Below are positions 8,014 to 16,189 of a DNA stretch of 64,000 bases, one piece after another (position 1 is the first letter of the stretch; the number at the start of each line of letters is the position of its first letter). This DNA is from Paenibacillus xylanexedens (lineage in GTDB: Bacteria; Bacillota; Bacilli; Paenibacillales; Paenibacillaceae). The stretch is taken from positions 6,448,001-6,512,000 of the forward strand of contig NZ_CP018620.1 in NCBI RefSeq assembly GCF_001908275.1, written 5' to 3'. Made by a program: the position numbers and the translations under genes. Under the pieces are notes generated by a model that searched no databases, was not told where the DNA came from, and was given only the letters and a program-made list of their open reading frames with translations.

Positions 8014-9369
8014 TTATCCAATAATCATTTTGCCTTCCGGATACCTGTATAACTCTTTACCCTTTTTCTGCCCAAGTGCATACGCTAATGTGATCGGTCC
8101 AAGCCTTCCTGCAAACATCGTAAAACAGATCAGGAGTTTGCCCAAAGTAGTCAACTTCAGCGTCAGTCCGAGCGATAATCCGACAGTACCAAAGGCTGAT
8201 GTCGTTTCAAATAAGATCATCATAAAACTGGCGTCTTCTGTGGTACTCAGTGCCATCGTTACAGCTATGATCAACAAGAGTGCAAGCAATGTAATGGTAA
8301 GCGCCTTGAAAATCCGTTCCTGTACGAGCCGGTAGCGGAAAAATACGATATCTTCACGTCCTCGCATCATGGCGATGACCGCGCCAGCCATAATCATAAA
8401 TGTCGTTGTTTTGATCCCGCCTCCGGTAGAACCTGGCGAAGCACCAATAAACATCAGAATGATCATAAAGAACTGTGTTGCCTGTCTGAGCCCGGCAATA
8501 TCTACCGTATTGGCTCCTGCTGTTCGCGGCGTAACGGACTGGAAGAATGAACCGAGAATTTTGCCACCCCAGTTCAGGCCACCCAGTGTCCGTGGATTGC
8601 TGAATTCAAATACGAAAATGACAAGTGCACCAAACACAATCAACAATCCAGTCATTAACAGTACAACTTTGGAGTGCAGAGACAGCTTCCGCGTTTTGCG
8701 GTAATCCACCAGGTCTGACAACACCACAAAACCGATACCACCAGAGACAATCAGGAACATTGCTGTAAAATTAACCAACGGGTCATACACATAACCGGTC
8801 AGACTGCGGAAATCCCCAAACATATCAAAGCCCGCATTGTTGAACATGGAGATCGCATGCCAATAGCCATAATAGATCGCCTGTCCGACTGGCATGTCGA
8901 ACGACCAGCGGATGGCAAACAGTGTGCCACATATGCCTTCGATAATGAGTGAGTAGATCACAACTTTACGGATCAGCCGGACGATGCCCTCCATCGTGCT
9001 CTGGTTCATCGCTTCCTGTAGAATCAACCTTTCCCTGAGCGAGATCCGCCGTTTGAACGCAATGGCAACCAATGTGGACATTGTCATGAAGCCCAGTCCG
9101 CCAATCTGAATCAGAATCGCGATCACAATCTGACCCAGCACCGAGAAATGAGTCCCTGTATCGACCACAACCAACCCAGTGACACAAACAGCCGAAGTTG
9201 CTGTAAAGAGCGCATCAATAAATGCAAGACTGTCACCGTTACGGTTGGATGCCGGAAGCATTAACAGCAGTGTGCCTACCAATATGATGCCAGCAAACCC
9301 TAAGACAAGAATACGGGGTGGCGATAATCGCATCCATTGAACATTCAGTTTCACTTGAGTATCTTCCAC
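8014..9369 (-). CDS. ktrB: Potassium transporter membrane subunit KtrB/KtrD (TrkH family)
   Basis: A 451-residue membrane protein of the TrkH/KtrB superfamily with about eight to ten transmembrane segments built from four M1-P-M2 repeats. TSAVCVTGLV and SPGSTGGGIKTTTF hold the pore-loop glycines of the potassium filter. The frame opens at a GTG (9369) that lies inside the ribosome binding region; a GTG at 9354, after GAGGTGG, is an alternative start and the difference is five residues. It is followed at once by the KtrA-type gene. Upstream at 9390-9406 there is a hairpin with a T run that could attenuate the operon. Confidence 0.92.
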   Translation of the reverse strand: MEDTQVKLNVQWMRLSPPRILVLGFAGIILVGTLLLMLPASNRNGDSLAFIDALFTATSAVCVTGLVVVDTGTHFSVLGQIVIAILIQIGGLGFMTMSTLVAIAFKRRISLRERLILQEAMNQSTMEGIVRLIRKVVIYSLIIEGICGTLFAIRWSFDMPVGQAIYYGYWHAISMFNNAGFDMFGDFRSLTGYVYDPLVNFTAMFLIVSGGIGFVVLSDLVDYRKTRKLSLHSKVVLLMTGLLIVFGALVIFVFEFSNPRTLGGLNWGGKILGSFFQSVTPRTAGANTVDIAGLRQATQFFMIILMFIGASPGSTGGGIKTTTFMIMAGAVIAMMRGREDIVFFRYRLVQERIFKALTITLLALLLIIAVTMALSTTEDASFMMILFETTSAFGTVGLSLGLTLKLTTLGKLLICFTMFAGRLGPITLAYALGQKKGKELYRYPEGKMIIG

Positions 9370-9380
9370 CTCTTCTAAAA

Positions 9381-9406
9381 TGAAAATAACTCCACACCCC
9401 GTGGAG
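9381..9406 (-). terminator. Terminator-like hairpin in the ktr leader
   Basis: On the minus strand CTCCAC-GGGGT-GTGGAG is followed by TTATTTTCATTTT, only some 20 bp before the ktrB start. It has the form of an attenuator. The sequence further upstream was checked for a ydaO-type c-di-AMP riboswitch core and none was recognised. Confidence 0.45.
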
Positions 9407-9779
9407 CCTTCTTCATTTGAAATGCTGTTACCAAACGTTAAACAAGTATGATTCAGATTAAAACGACATATATAATGAAGTTGGAATATATCCTATTCGT
9501 TCCCTTGTTGGGCGAAAGACATGCGAATCATTGCACATTTGTTTCAAAATTATAAGCGCTGCGACGTTTGTAGACAAAACGTTTTTTGTGTAAATCGGAT
9601 CGAATTCAGCCAAAAAGGGAAGAACTCAGATATGGCGACGGATGGATCAGATTCTTTCGGTCCTTTTCATTCATTTTCAAGGATTCACACCTGTTTTCGT
9701 TACATCATTGGCATTCGGTGCTTGGCCTGTGCTATGTTAACTTTAATATCCATATTAGATTAAGGAGGAACACTATTAC
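9407..9779. other. Intergenic region between ktrB and the CPBP gene
   Basis: About 370 bp between divergent genes. Apart from the ktr leader hairpin and the AAGGAGG site before 9780, no RNA gene, repeat or convincing ORF was seen. Two short plus-strand frames here lack ribosome binding sites. Confidence 0.5.
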
Positions 9780-11477
9780 ATGAATCCCTTAGGGCAGCCT
9801 TTGCTACTCAAGGCTAACTTCAAGCGGCTGGGGTTGCTTGCGGCGATTGGCCTGATTCTATTTTTTGTATTTCAGATCTTTCCTGCTACCTCATCACAAA
9901 CGACAGAGATTTCGTCCACGTCCTTCATAACCAAGGAGCAGGCGAAGCAATCCGCACGATCATTCGCAGCTTCTGTGAATGACTATAAACTGCCAAATGA
10001 TGACGGAAAAACGCTGGTAACCTACCAGACACATTCGGATATCTACGGGTATATGGCCAAAACCAAACAACTTGATACCTATAACCAGAAATGGGAAACA
10101 AGCTATCCATACGATGTATTCCGCGTTCGTTTGCCTGATCAAGACAAAGGCGGATATCTTAATGTTGACGTACATATGAAAACAGGAAAAGTCGTCGGCT
10201 TCAAACGGGAACTGCCTTCTTCACTCTATACCGCCATTGAGGCGGAGCAGGTTAGTGGACGAGTGACCACATCGCAAGTACTTGCTGAAGGCAATATATC
10301 TCTGGACGAGAAACAACAGCTCGCGGCTGGCGTTCTGACCGAATTCGGTTATGAAGTGCCGGCACTTCAACTGGAGACTCGCGATGGTGAAGCGGGACTG
10401 AAGTATGTGGATTCTGAAAAAGCCATTGGAGACTCTAAGCTTGAATTGAATTTTACGTTTGAAGAGGGTGCGGTACGATCCTTCGATCCTGGCTTCTCGG
10501 TCCCTGAATCCCATACCGATTATGTGAAAGCTCAGACGCGTCAAGCCAACTGGATGACCTATGGCGGCTATGCGTTCCTGACCCTTGTTCTGGGCGTGCT
10601 GGCAATCATCTATAGCATTCTGACCCGAACACATACGTCTTTCAAACGCGGGATCATTCTCTCGGTGGTGTATTTCGCAGCTTCGGTGATTGGCACGCTG
10701 AACATGATTCCTCTGCTCCAGGCACAGGGATTCTCCAACTTCATGTTAGCGTTCCTGATGTTATTTCAGATAGGCATTACTCTGGTCATGAGTGCAACCA
10801 TCTATCTATCCCTCGTTGCCGGTGACGGCATGTGGCGTAAAATCGGTCTGAACCCTTGGCCTCGTGCCAAAGAACCGGGATACGGAAAATATGTACTTCA
10901 CAGTATGTATGCTGGTTACCTGTGGGCATTCATTCTACTGGGTGTGCAATCCATCCTGTTCTTCATACTAGAGCGAAGCATTGGCACATGGTCAACGACG
11001 TCAGCAGATCAATCTACATTTAATATGAGCTACGCATGGATCTTCCCGATTATGGCCTGGATGGCCGGTATTGGTGAAGAAGCCGTCTATCGACTGTTCG
11101 GCATTCGTATGATGCAGAAGATTGTGCGTAATACGTTTATCGCATGTCTGATCCCAACCATCATCTGGGCACTTGGACATACATTGTATCCGATCTATCC
11201 AGTAATCACCCGTCCCATTGAGCTGATGGTGATTGGATTGCTGTTTAGTCTGATCATGCTGCGTCACGGCTTCATTGCCGTTGTATTCGCTCATGTGATC
11301 TTCGACAGCTTGCTGATGGGACTCAGCTTGGTATTTATGGGCGATGCCCTGAATATGGCTGCCGGACTCTTCTGGATTGTACTGCCGGCCATCGTTGGAT
11401 ATATGGTCTACAAATTCAATCCAAAACAAAAAGAGAAGCCGTATGTTACGACTCCTCATCACGAAGTGCTGCAATAA
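9780..11477 (+). CDS. CPBP family intramembrane metalloprotease with extracellular N-domain
   Basis: A 565-residue membrane protein. One transmembrane helix (about residues 17-35) leads into an extracellular region to about residue 255 that looks like two PepSY-like alpha/beta repeats. About eight further membrane helices carry the CPBP/Rce1 protease motifs GEEAVYR (about 440), GHTLY (about 463) and FAHVIFD. These motifs supply the catalytic Glu and metal-binding His residues. The start ATG follows TAAGGAGG. The 3' end overlaps the convergent uvrC by 32 bp. The substrate is unknown; relatives process signal peptides, bacteriocins or CAAX-like proteins. Confidence 0.85.
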   Translation: MNPLGQPLLLKANFKRLGLLAAIGLILFFVFQIFPATSSQTTEISSTSFITKEQAKQSARSFAASVNDYKLPNDDGKTLVTYQTHSDIYGYMAKTKQLDTYNQKWETSYPYDVFRVRLPDQDKGGYLNVDVHMKTGKVVGFKRELPSSLYTAIEAEQVSGRVTTSQVLAEGNISLDEKQQLAAGVLTEFGYEVPALQLETRDGEAGLKYVDSEKAIGDSKLELNFTFEEGAVRSFDPGFSVPESHTDYVKAQTRQANWMTYGGYAFLTLVLGVLAIIYSILTRTHTSFKRGIILSVVYFAASVIGTLNMIPLLQAQGFSNFMLAFLMLFQIGITLVMSATIYLSLVAGDGMWRKIGLNPWPRAKEPGYGKYVLHSMYAGYLWAFILLGVQSILFFILERSIGTWSTTSADQSTFNMSYAWIFPIMAWMAGIGEEAVYRLFGIRMMQKIVRNTFIACLIPTIIWALGHTLYPIYPVITRPIELMVIGLLFSLIMLRHGFIAVVFAHVIFDSLLMGLSLVFMGDALNMAAGLFWIVLPAIVGYMVYKFNPKQKEKPYVTTPHHEVLQ

Positions 11478-13533
11478 TCTGATTTGCCAACTTGTCACCA
11501 ATAGATAGAGGCCGGAAGTCTTCGACGCTGGCCTCTTTTATTTTGCGCAAAGAGCCAAAATGCTTCAACAGCAGCTTACGCCGCTTCTCTCCAATACCCG
11601 GAATGGCATCCAAACGTGATGTCACCATTGATTTTCCACGCTGTTCCCGGTGGAACGAGATCGCAAAACGGTGGACCTCTTCCTGTATCCGCTGCAACAG
11701 GTAGAATTCCTGACTATCCCGAGGCAGGGAGATGACTTCCGGTGGATTACCGATCATCAACTGTGAAGTCTTATGCTTCGCATCCTTCACCAGACCACAT
11801 ACCGGAATAAACAGCCCCAGCTCATTTTCCAAAATATCGACCGCAGCCGAAATCTGTCCTTTACCACCATCGACCACAATCAGGTCAGGCTGGGTCAGGT
11901 TTTCTTTTAATACCCGTTCGTAACGGCGACGGATGACCTCTCTCATCGTTTCATAATCATCCGGCCCTTCAACCGAACGGACCTTGTACTTCCGATATTC
12001 CTTCTTATCTGGTTTACCATCGGTAAATACAATCATGGCAGATACCGGGTTTGTACCCTGAATATTCGAGTTATCAAACGCTTCAATACGGTGAAGCTGA
12101 TCCAATCCAATAAAACGTCCCAGTCCTTCGGCAGCTTTGGATGTACGTTCTTCATTTCGCTCAATCAAACGGAACTTCTCTTCCAATGCCACTCGTGCGT
12201 TATCCACGGCCATCGTGATCATCTGGCGTTTCAATCCACGTTGCGGGATGAGCACTTTGATCTCCAACCACTCCTGTAAAGCAGCAGCAACCTGAGTTGG
12301 ATCTTCCAGTCCTGATGGAAGCTTTTCAGTTGAAGCAGTTGTATCCGTTATTGGAGCATCCTCTTGCATAGTATCAGGTTGTTCACCTTCTGCCTCAGCG
12401 GAACCTCCGTAAGCTGCACGAGCCTCAGCAACCATTGGTTGGGGAGCGTTACTGTGCTCTACAGGTCCCGTCCGATCGAACTCTAGCGTAACTGCGGCAG
12501 GCACCGATCCATCAGTATCAGATACTGTATCCAAACTGTCGTTATCCGTTGCAAGATCCTTGGGCATTTCCGGTAACAAAATTTCTTGTGGCAATGCCGG
12601 ATTATCGCTGTAATACTGTGTTACGTAAGACATGAAATCACTGTACGCCTCACCGTAAAACGGGAAGGTGGAGACATGGCGTTCGATCATTTTACCCTGA
12701 CGCATATATAGAATCTGGACACACATCCAGCCTTTATCAATGGCAAAACCAAATACATCACGGTCTCTGGCATCGGCCATCGTAATTTTCTGTTTTTCCA
12801 TCATCGCATCGATGGCGATTACCTGGTCGCGCAGTTCCTTGGCACGTTCAAAATAAAGATCCTCCGCAGCCTCTTGCATCTTACGCTGCAAATCCTTCTT
12901 GATCTCTTCGTGACCACCGCTCAGAAATGAACCAATCTCTTGGGAAATCTGGTCGTACTGCTCCTTCTCCACTTCCTTCACACAAGGGGCAAGACACTGT
13001 CCCATATGATAATACAGGCACACTTCTTTGGGCATTACACCACATTTGCGCAGTGGATACATCCGGTCGAGCAATTTTTTCGTTTGGTGTGCCGCATACG
13101 AGTTCGGATAAGGTCCGAAGTATTTGGCTTTATCTTTCAGCACACGCCGGGTTACTTCCAGCCGGGGGTGCCTTTCATTTGTAATTTTAAGATATGGGAA
13201 TGTCTTGTCATCTTTGAGCAACACGTTATAACGCGGCATATGTTTTTTGATCAAGTTACATTCCAGAATGAGTGCTTCCATGTTACTGCCCGTCACAATA
13301 TATTCGAAATCACGGATTTCGGACACCAGACGCTGGGTCTTTCCGTTATGACTGCCGATAAAATAAGAGCGTACGCGATTCTTCAGCACTTTAGCCTTAC
13401 CTACATAGATAATGGTGCCTTCACTGTTCTTCATCAGGTAACATCCAGACATGTCTGGCAGCAAAGCGAGTTTGTGACGAATCTGCTCCAATGCCTTCTC
13501 CTGATCCTGCAAATCATTCATGAATTGATCCAT
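11446..13533 (-). CDS. uvrC: Excinuclease ABC subunit C (UvrC) with an extra acidic linker
   Basis: Makes the dual incisions in nucleotide excision repair with UvrA and UvrB. The order is a GIY-YIG nuclease domain ([19 protein letters not shown]), a cysteine-rich middle, a UVR domain that binds UvrB, an RNase H-like endonuclease domain ([17 protein letters not shown] and [10 protein letters not shown]), and a C-terminal helix-hairpin-helix ([20 protein letters not shown]). At 695 residues it is about 90 longer than usual. The surplus is an acidic low-complexity stretch at about residues 318-411, between the UVR and endonuclease domains. The start at 13533 follows AAGGAGG at a long spacing; an upstream frame from 13575 is not supported. 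Confidence 0.95.
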   Translation of the reverse strand: MDQFMNDLQDQEKALEQIRHKLALLPDMSGCYLMKNSEGTIIYVGKAKVLKNRVRSYFIGSHNGKTQRLVSEIRDFEYIVTGSNMEALILECNLIKKHMPRYNVLLKDDKTFPYLKITNERHPRLEVTRRVLKDKAKYFGPYPNSYAAHQTKKLLDRMYPLRKCGVMPKEVCLYYHMGQCLAPCVKEVEKEQYDQISQEIGSFLSGGHEEIKKDLQRKMQEAAEDLYFERAKELRDQVIAIDAMMEKQKITMADARDRDVFGFAIDKGWMCVQILYMRQGKMIERHVSTFPFYGEAYSDFMSYVTQYYSDNPALPQEILLPEMPKDLATDNDSLDTVSDTDGSVPAAVTLEFDRTGPVEHSNAPQPMVAEARAAYGGSAEAEGEQPDTMQEDAPITDTTASTEKLPSGLEDPTQVAAALQEWLEIKVLIPQRGLKRQMITMAVDNARVALEEKFRLIERNEERTSKAAEGLGRFIGLDQLHRIEAFDNSNIQGTNPVSAMIVFTDGKPDKKEYRKYKVRSVEGPDDYETMREVIRRRYERVLKENLTQPDLIVVDGGKGQISAAVDILENELGLFIPVCGLVKDAKHKTSQLMIGNPPEVISLPRDSQEFYLLQRIQEEVHRFAISFHREQRGKSMVTSRLDAIPGIGEKRRKLLLKHFGSLRKIKEASVEDFRPLSIGDKLANQIIAALRDEES

Positions 13534-13684
13534 AATTCTGTGAATCCTCCTTCCCGAAAAAGCTGAAATCCTCACGTTACATGAAATACTCCGACGACAG
13601 AATGACCTTTTGATCGCTGTAATACAAGAATTTTGATACCTTTTTATCAGTTAAACTAAAGATAATTCACACGAACACTACGAT
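13534..13684 (+). other. Gap upstream of uvrC with a partial repeat unit
   Basis: The sequence GATCGCTGTAATAC near 13611 matches the conserved word of the structured element but lacks the rest. No gene is seen. Confidence 0.4.
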
Positions 13685-13833
13685 AACAGAACAACCTTCC
13701 AATCGCTGTTATCCCCAGATTTTTTTGATTCCCCTTTTTAAGGGGAAAATCCGGTGATAGCCTATGCTTCCGATGCAGCTTTCTTTCAGAAAGCTTTTAG
13801 GCGAACGCTTCGCTTTTTCAGGTTTTTTCTGTT
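13685..13833 (+). repeat. Structured intergenic element, copy B, with an inserted hairpin
   Basis: The outer stem AACAGAACAACCT (13685-13697) pairs with AGGTTTTTTCTGTT (13820-13833). The inner stem ATCCCCAGATTTT / AAAATCCGGTGAT has a nested TTCCCCTT/AAGGGGAA. About 40 bp carrying an extra perfect hairpin AGCTTTCT/AGAAAGCT is inserted before the conserved GCGAACGCTTCGC tail. A degenerate unit follows to about 13960. Confidence 0.8.
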
Positions 13834-14012
13834 CTCTCCGCTATTGTGTGAGTAATTAGTGCAATACATATTAAAAGTGAAACTCGGATAAAAATTGCAA
13901 CGGCTATGCTTCTACAGTTCATTTCTGTCTTCTTCGTTAAACATGTAAATTTCCAGTTTCATTTTATATAAATAGTATACTTTATATTGTCCTATATAAA
14001 GGTATTCGACGC

Positions 14013-14042
14013 AAAACGCCCCCGGCATGTAAACCGGAGGCG
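14013..14042 (-). terminator. trxA terminator
   Basis: On the minus strand CGCCTCCGG and CCGGGGGCG form a GC-rich hairpin followed by TTTT, 19 bp after the trxA stop. Confidence 0.8.
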
Positions 14043-14060
14043 TATGTGTAAGCCTGTAAA

Positions 14061-14378
14061 TTATTGGTGTTTTGCGATAATTCCTTTGAGCGCATCTTTC
14101 GAGTTCAGACCAACCACTTTATCTACCGGTTGACCGTCTTTGAAGAAGATCAAAGTTGGAATGCTCATTACGCCAAAGCGGGAAGCTGATTCCGGATTTT
14201 CATCCACGTTAACTTTAGCAATTTTCACTGCATCGCCAACTTCTGTGGACAGCTCTTCCAGGATTGGAGCGAGCATTTTACAAGGACCACACCAAGGCGC
14301 CCAGAAATCAACAAGAACCGTTCCTTCGCCTTCTACTTCAGCGTTGAAGGATTGATCGGATACGTTAACAATAGCCAT
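14061..14378 (-). CDS. trxA: Thioredoxin
   Basis: A 105-residue thioredoxin, the general cytosolic dithiol reductant recycled by thioredoxin reductase. The active site WAPWCGPCKM is at about residues 27-36, the cis-proline loop is MSIPT, and the length is that of the classical single-domain protein. ATAAGGAGG precedes the start. It is a single transcription unit with its own terminator. Note FNAEVEGEGTVLVDFWAPW at the N-terminus, as expected. Confidence 0.97.
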   Translation of the reverse strand: MAIVNVSDQSFNAEVEGEGTVLVDFWAPWCGPCKMLAPILEELSTEVGDAVKIAKVNVDENPESASRFGVMSIPTLIFFKDGQPVDKVVGLNSKDALKGIIAKHQ

Positions 14379-14640
14379 GAAATTGTCCTCCTTATATATA
14401 CTTACGGTTTATTTTAACCTGTAACGTCGTGAACGACACTTCCAGTATAACACAGGTACGTCAAACTTGTGAATTGAACGCTGTAATGTTCATCTTCCCA
14501 ACATCAAATCTTCACAATTACAGGATGTGGGATACTAACTGCAAAATCTTTACAAACGCTTTCTTTTCCAAGTATACTAAAATTACTCCGGGTTTCAGCC
14601 CCCATACGGGCAAGCTGTTTCCCCATAAGGAGGCAATAAC

Positions 14641-14796
14641 ATGGATGCAAATGTGCGGATCAACGACCCGCGTGAACATGTGAACGAGGAACCCCGCAAC
14701 GATCTATTTGATCTGATCGCGGGTGTTGCCGGCATGGCCGGTCTGATGACAGTGATCTTTTTCGGTATGGTTATCTTCAAATTCCTCACTGAATAG
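14641..14796 (+). CDS. Small single-pass membrane protein, 51 residues
   Basis: A short gene with a perfect ribosome binding site: ATAAGGAGGCAATAAC directly before ATG at 14641. The product starts with a charged segment (MDANVRINDPREHVNEEPR) and has one hydrophobic helix from about residue 25 to the end (GVAGMAGLMTVIFFGMVIF), stopping at 14796. A strong bidirectional terminator follows 26 bp later. The topology suggests a C-terminally anchored protein. It lies divergent from trxA. No family was recognised; the binding site and terminator make it a credible real gene. Confidence 0.6.
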   Translation: MDANVRINDPREHVNEEPRNDLFDLIAGVAGMAGLMTVIFFGMVIFKFLTE

Positions 14797-14821
14797 GATG
14801 CTTCCAGGCTCACGCAGGACC

Positions 14822-14868
14822 AAAAAAGCCCGGTTTTCGCAACAATGCGAAAGCCAGGCTTTTTTTGG
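14822..14868. terminator. Bidirectional terminator
   Basis: AAAAAAGCC-GG-TTTTCGCA and its near complement TGCGAAA-GCC-GGCTTTTTTT form a long hairpin with A and T runs on both sides. It serves the 51-residue gene on the plus strand and could serve dnaI on the minus strand. Confidence 0.8.
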
Positions 14869-14975
14869 GACTACTTTAGCTTTTGATTGCAATCAGCTCA
14901 GCTTCTAAATCGTAAACTCCACCGATAATTTGAAGATTAGCCTTGTCCAGAACCATTTCGTTCAATTAGATCGGT

Positions 14976-15926
14976 TCAACGTTTGCCGCGCTGATTCTCA
15001 CCCCGAACGGAGATAACATCCACGAATGGACGAATCCGGTCCATGAGACGCTGGCCTTTATTCATTTCCTCGCCGTCCCGGTTGGTAAAGCTAAGGTGTT
15101 TCTCAAGCCCATCCAGATTGTAATTGGACGTATAGAACGTAGGTTTACGATTCATCCGATAGTTCAGAATGGACCCCATCACATGATCCCGAACCCAAGG
15201 GTTCAGATTCTCTGCCCCGATATCATCAAAGATAAGCAGATCACAACTTTTCAAAATATCCGTCATTTCCTTCAGCTTCTGCCCTTCACTGATCATGGAT
15301 TTCAGATCCTCCACAAAATCAGGCATATAAATAATGACACCCGTGTGGCCTGCAACCGCCAGTTCATGCAGCAGATAACACATCAGAAACGTCTTGCCTG
15401 TCCCGAATGTTCCTTCCAGAAACAGTCCTTGCGGAGATAATCCATTCTCCTTGGTCTCGCTAATATAACGAAGCACCTGATTTACTGCCGGAGCACGCAT
15501 CCGATCCTTGCCCATAATCTCTACATCGTTGTATCCGGCACTGAGCGCACGCTCGTCCACATAGAAACTGCGAATTCGTTGCTTAATGATATGTTCATTT
15601 TGCCGGGCGATATGTTTGGAACAAGGTGCTTTTATATCTATGATTTCGGGTTTACCGTTAAAATGTTCTACTTCCAGTTTGCAAAAGTGGCCCTGAAAAT
15701 CGTTAGGACAGTTGTCGAGTCCCGGACAATTCGCACAGTTCTTAGAGTCTTTAGCGTACTGAAACAGCTTGCTCAGATCGGTCATGAGCTGTGCATCTTG
15801 CAGTTCAGGATGACCTGCGCGGAATTCACGTACGTACGGATTTTCCATCAATTCCGCCGCAATCCGCCGCGATTGCTCACGAAAGGCAGGGTTCAGCTGC
15901 TGAAGCAGTCCTCCCAAGGATTCCAT
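14976..15926 (-). CDS. dnaI: Primosomal helicase loader DnaI
   Basis: A 316-residue AAA+ ATPase that loads the replicative helicase DnaC at origins and restart sites together with DnaB and DnaD. The N-terminal region has the zinc-binding cysteines CANCPGLDNCP and GHFC that contact the helicase. The AAA+ core has Walker A GTFGTGKT, Walker B LLIFDDIG and the arginine-finger segment RLMDRIRPF. The start at 15926 (MESLGGLLQ) follows AAGGGGG and gives the family length; the frame extends open to 16019. Its usual partner gene dnaB is not next to it but at 48864-50399, same strand. Confidence 0.93.
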   Translation of the reverse strand: MESLGGLLQQLNPAFREQSRRIAAELMENPYVREFRAGHPELQDAQLMTDLSKLFQYAKDSKNCANCPGLDNCPNDFQGHFCKLEVEHFNGKPEIIDIKAPCSKHIARQNEHIIKQRIRSFYVDERALSAGYNDVEIMGKDRMRAPAVNQVLRYISETKENGLSPQGLFLEGTFGTGKTFLMCYLLHELAVAGHTGVIIYMPDFVEDLKSMISEGQKLKEMTDILKSCDLLIFDDIGAENLNPWVRDHVMGSILNYRMNRKPTFYTSNYNLDGLEKHLSFTNRDGEEMNKGQRLMDRIRPFVDVISVRGENQRGKR

Positions 15927-15952
15927 GGCTTCAAGCCCCCTTAATGTTTCAA

Positions 15953-16038
15953 TATAGAATGAACAATGAAGTGTACCCCTGACCATCTTGATGGCATAGG
16001 AACTTTCGATCATTTGCAATTCTACTGTTCATTCTATA
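15953..16038 (-). promoter_or_regulatory. Inverted repeat in the dnaI leader
   Basis: TATAGAATGAACA (15953-15965) and TGTTCATTCTATA (16026-16038) are perfect inverted copies 60 bp apart, ending 27 bp before the dnaI start. They could form a long stem in the leader or bind a dimeric protein. A TATAGA box in the distal arm could be a -10 element. Confidence 0.45.
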
Positions 16039-16189
16039 GAAAAACAACCAATAACTCAACTCATAGATCTGGTAAATAGCGTAACCCTTCCGCCACCGTA
16101 CGTAATGCCTAGTTTAGAGCATACTTGCAGTTCTGTACCTTTTACTGTGTGTTCAAAAGTCTGTTTTTCGGCTCTTCAAACAACTTTTA

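Noticed and set aside
9407..9779. c-di-AMP (ydaO) riboswitch upstream of the ktr operon
   Set aside because: Expected from the genes, but the conserved core was not recognised on either strand.
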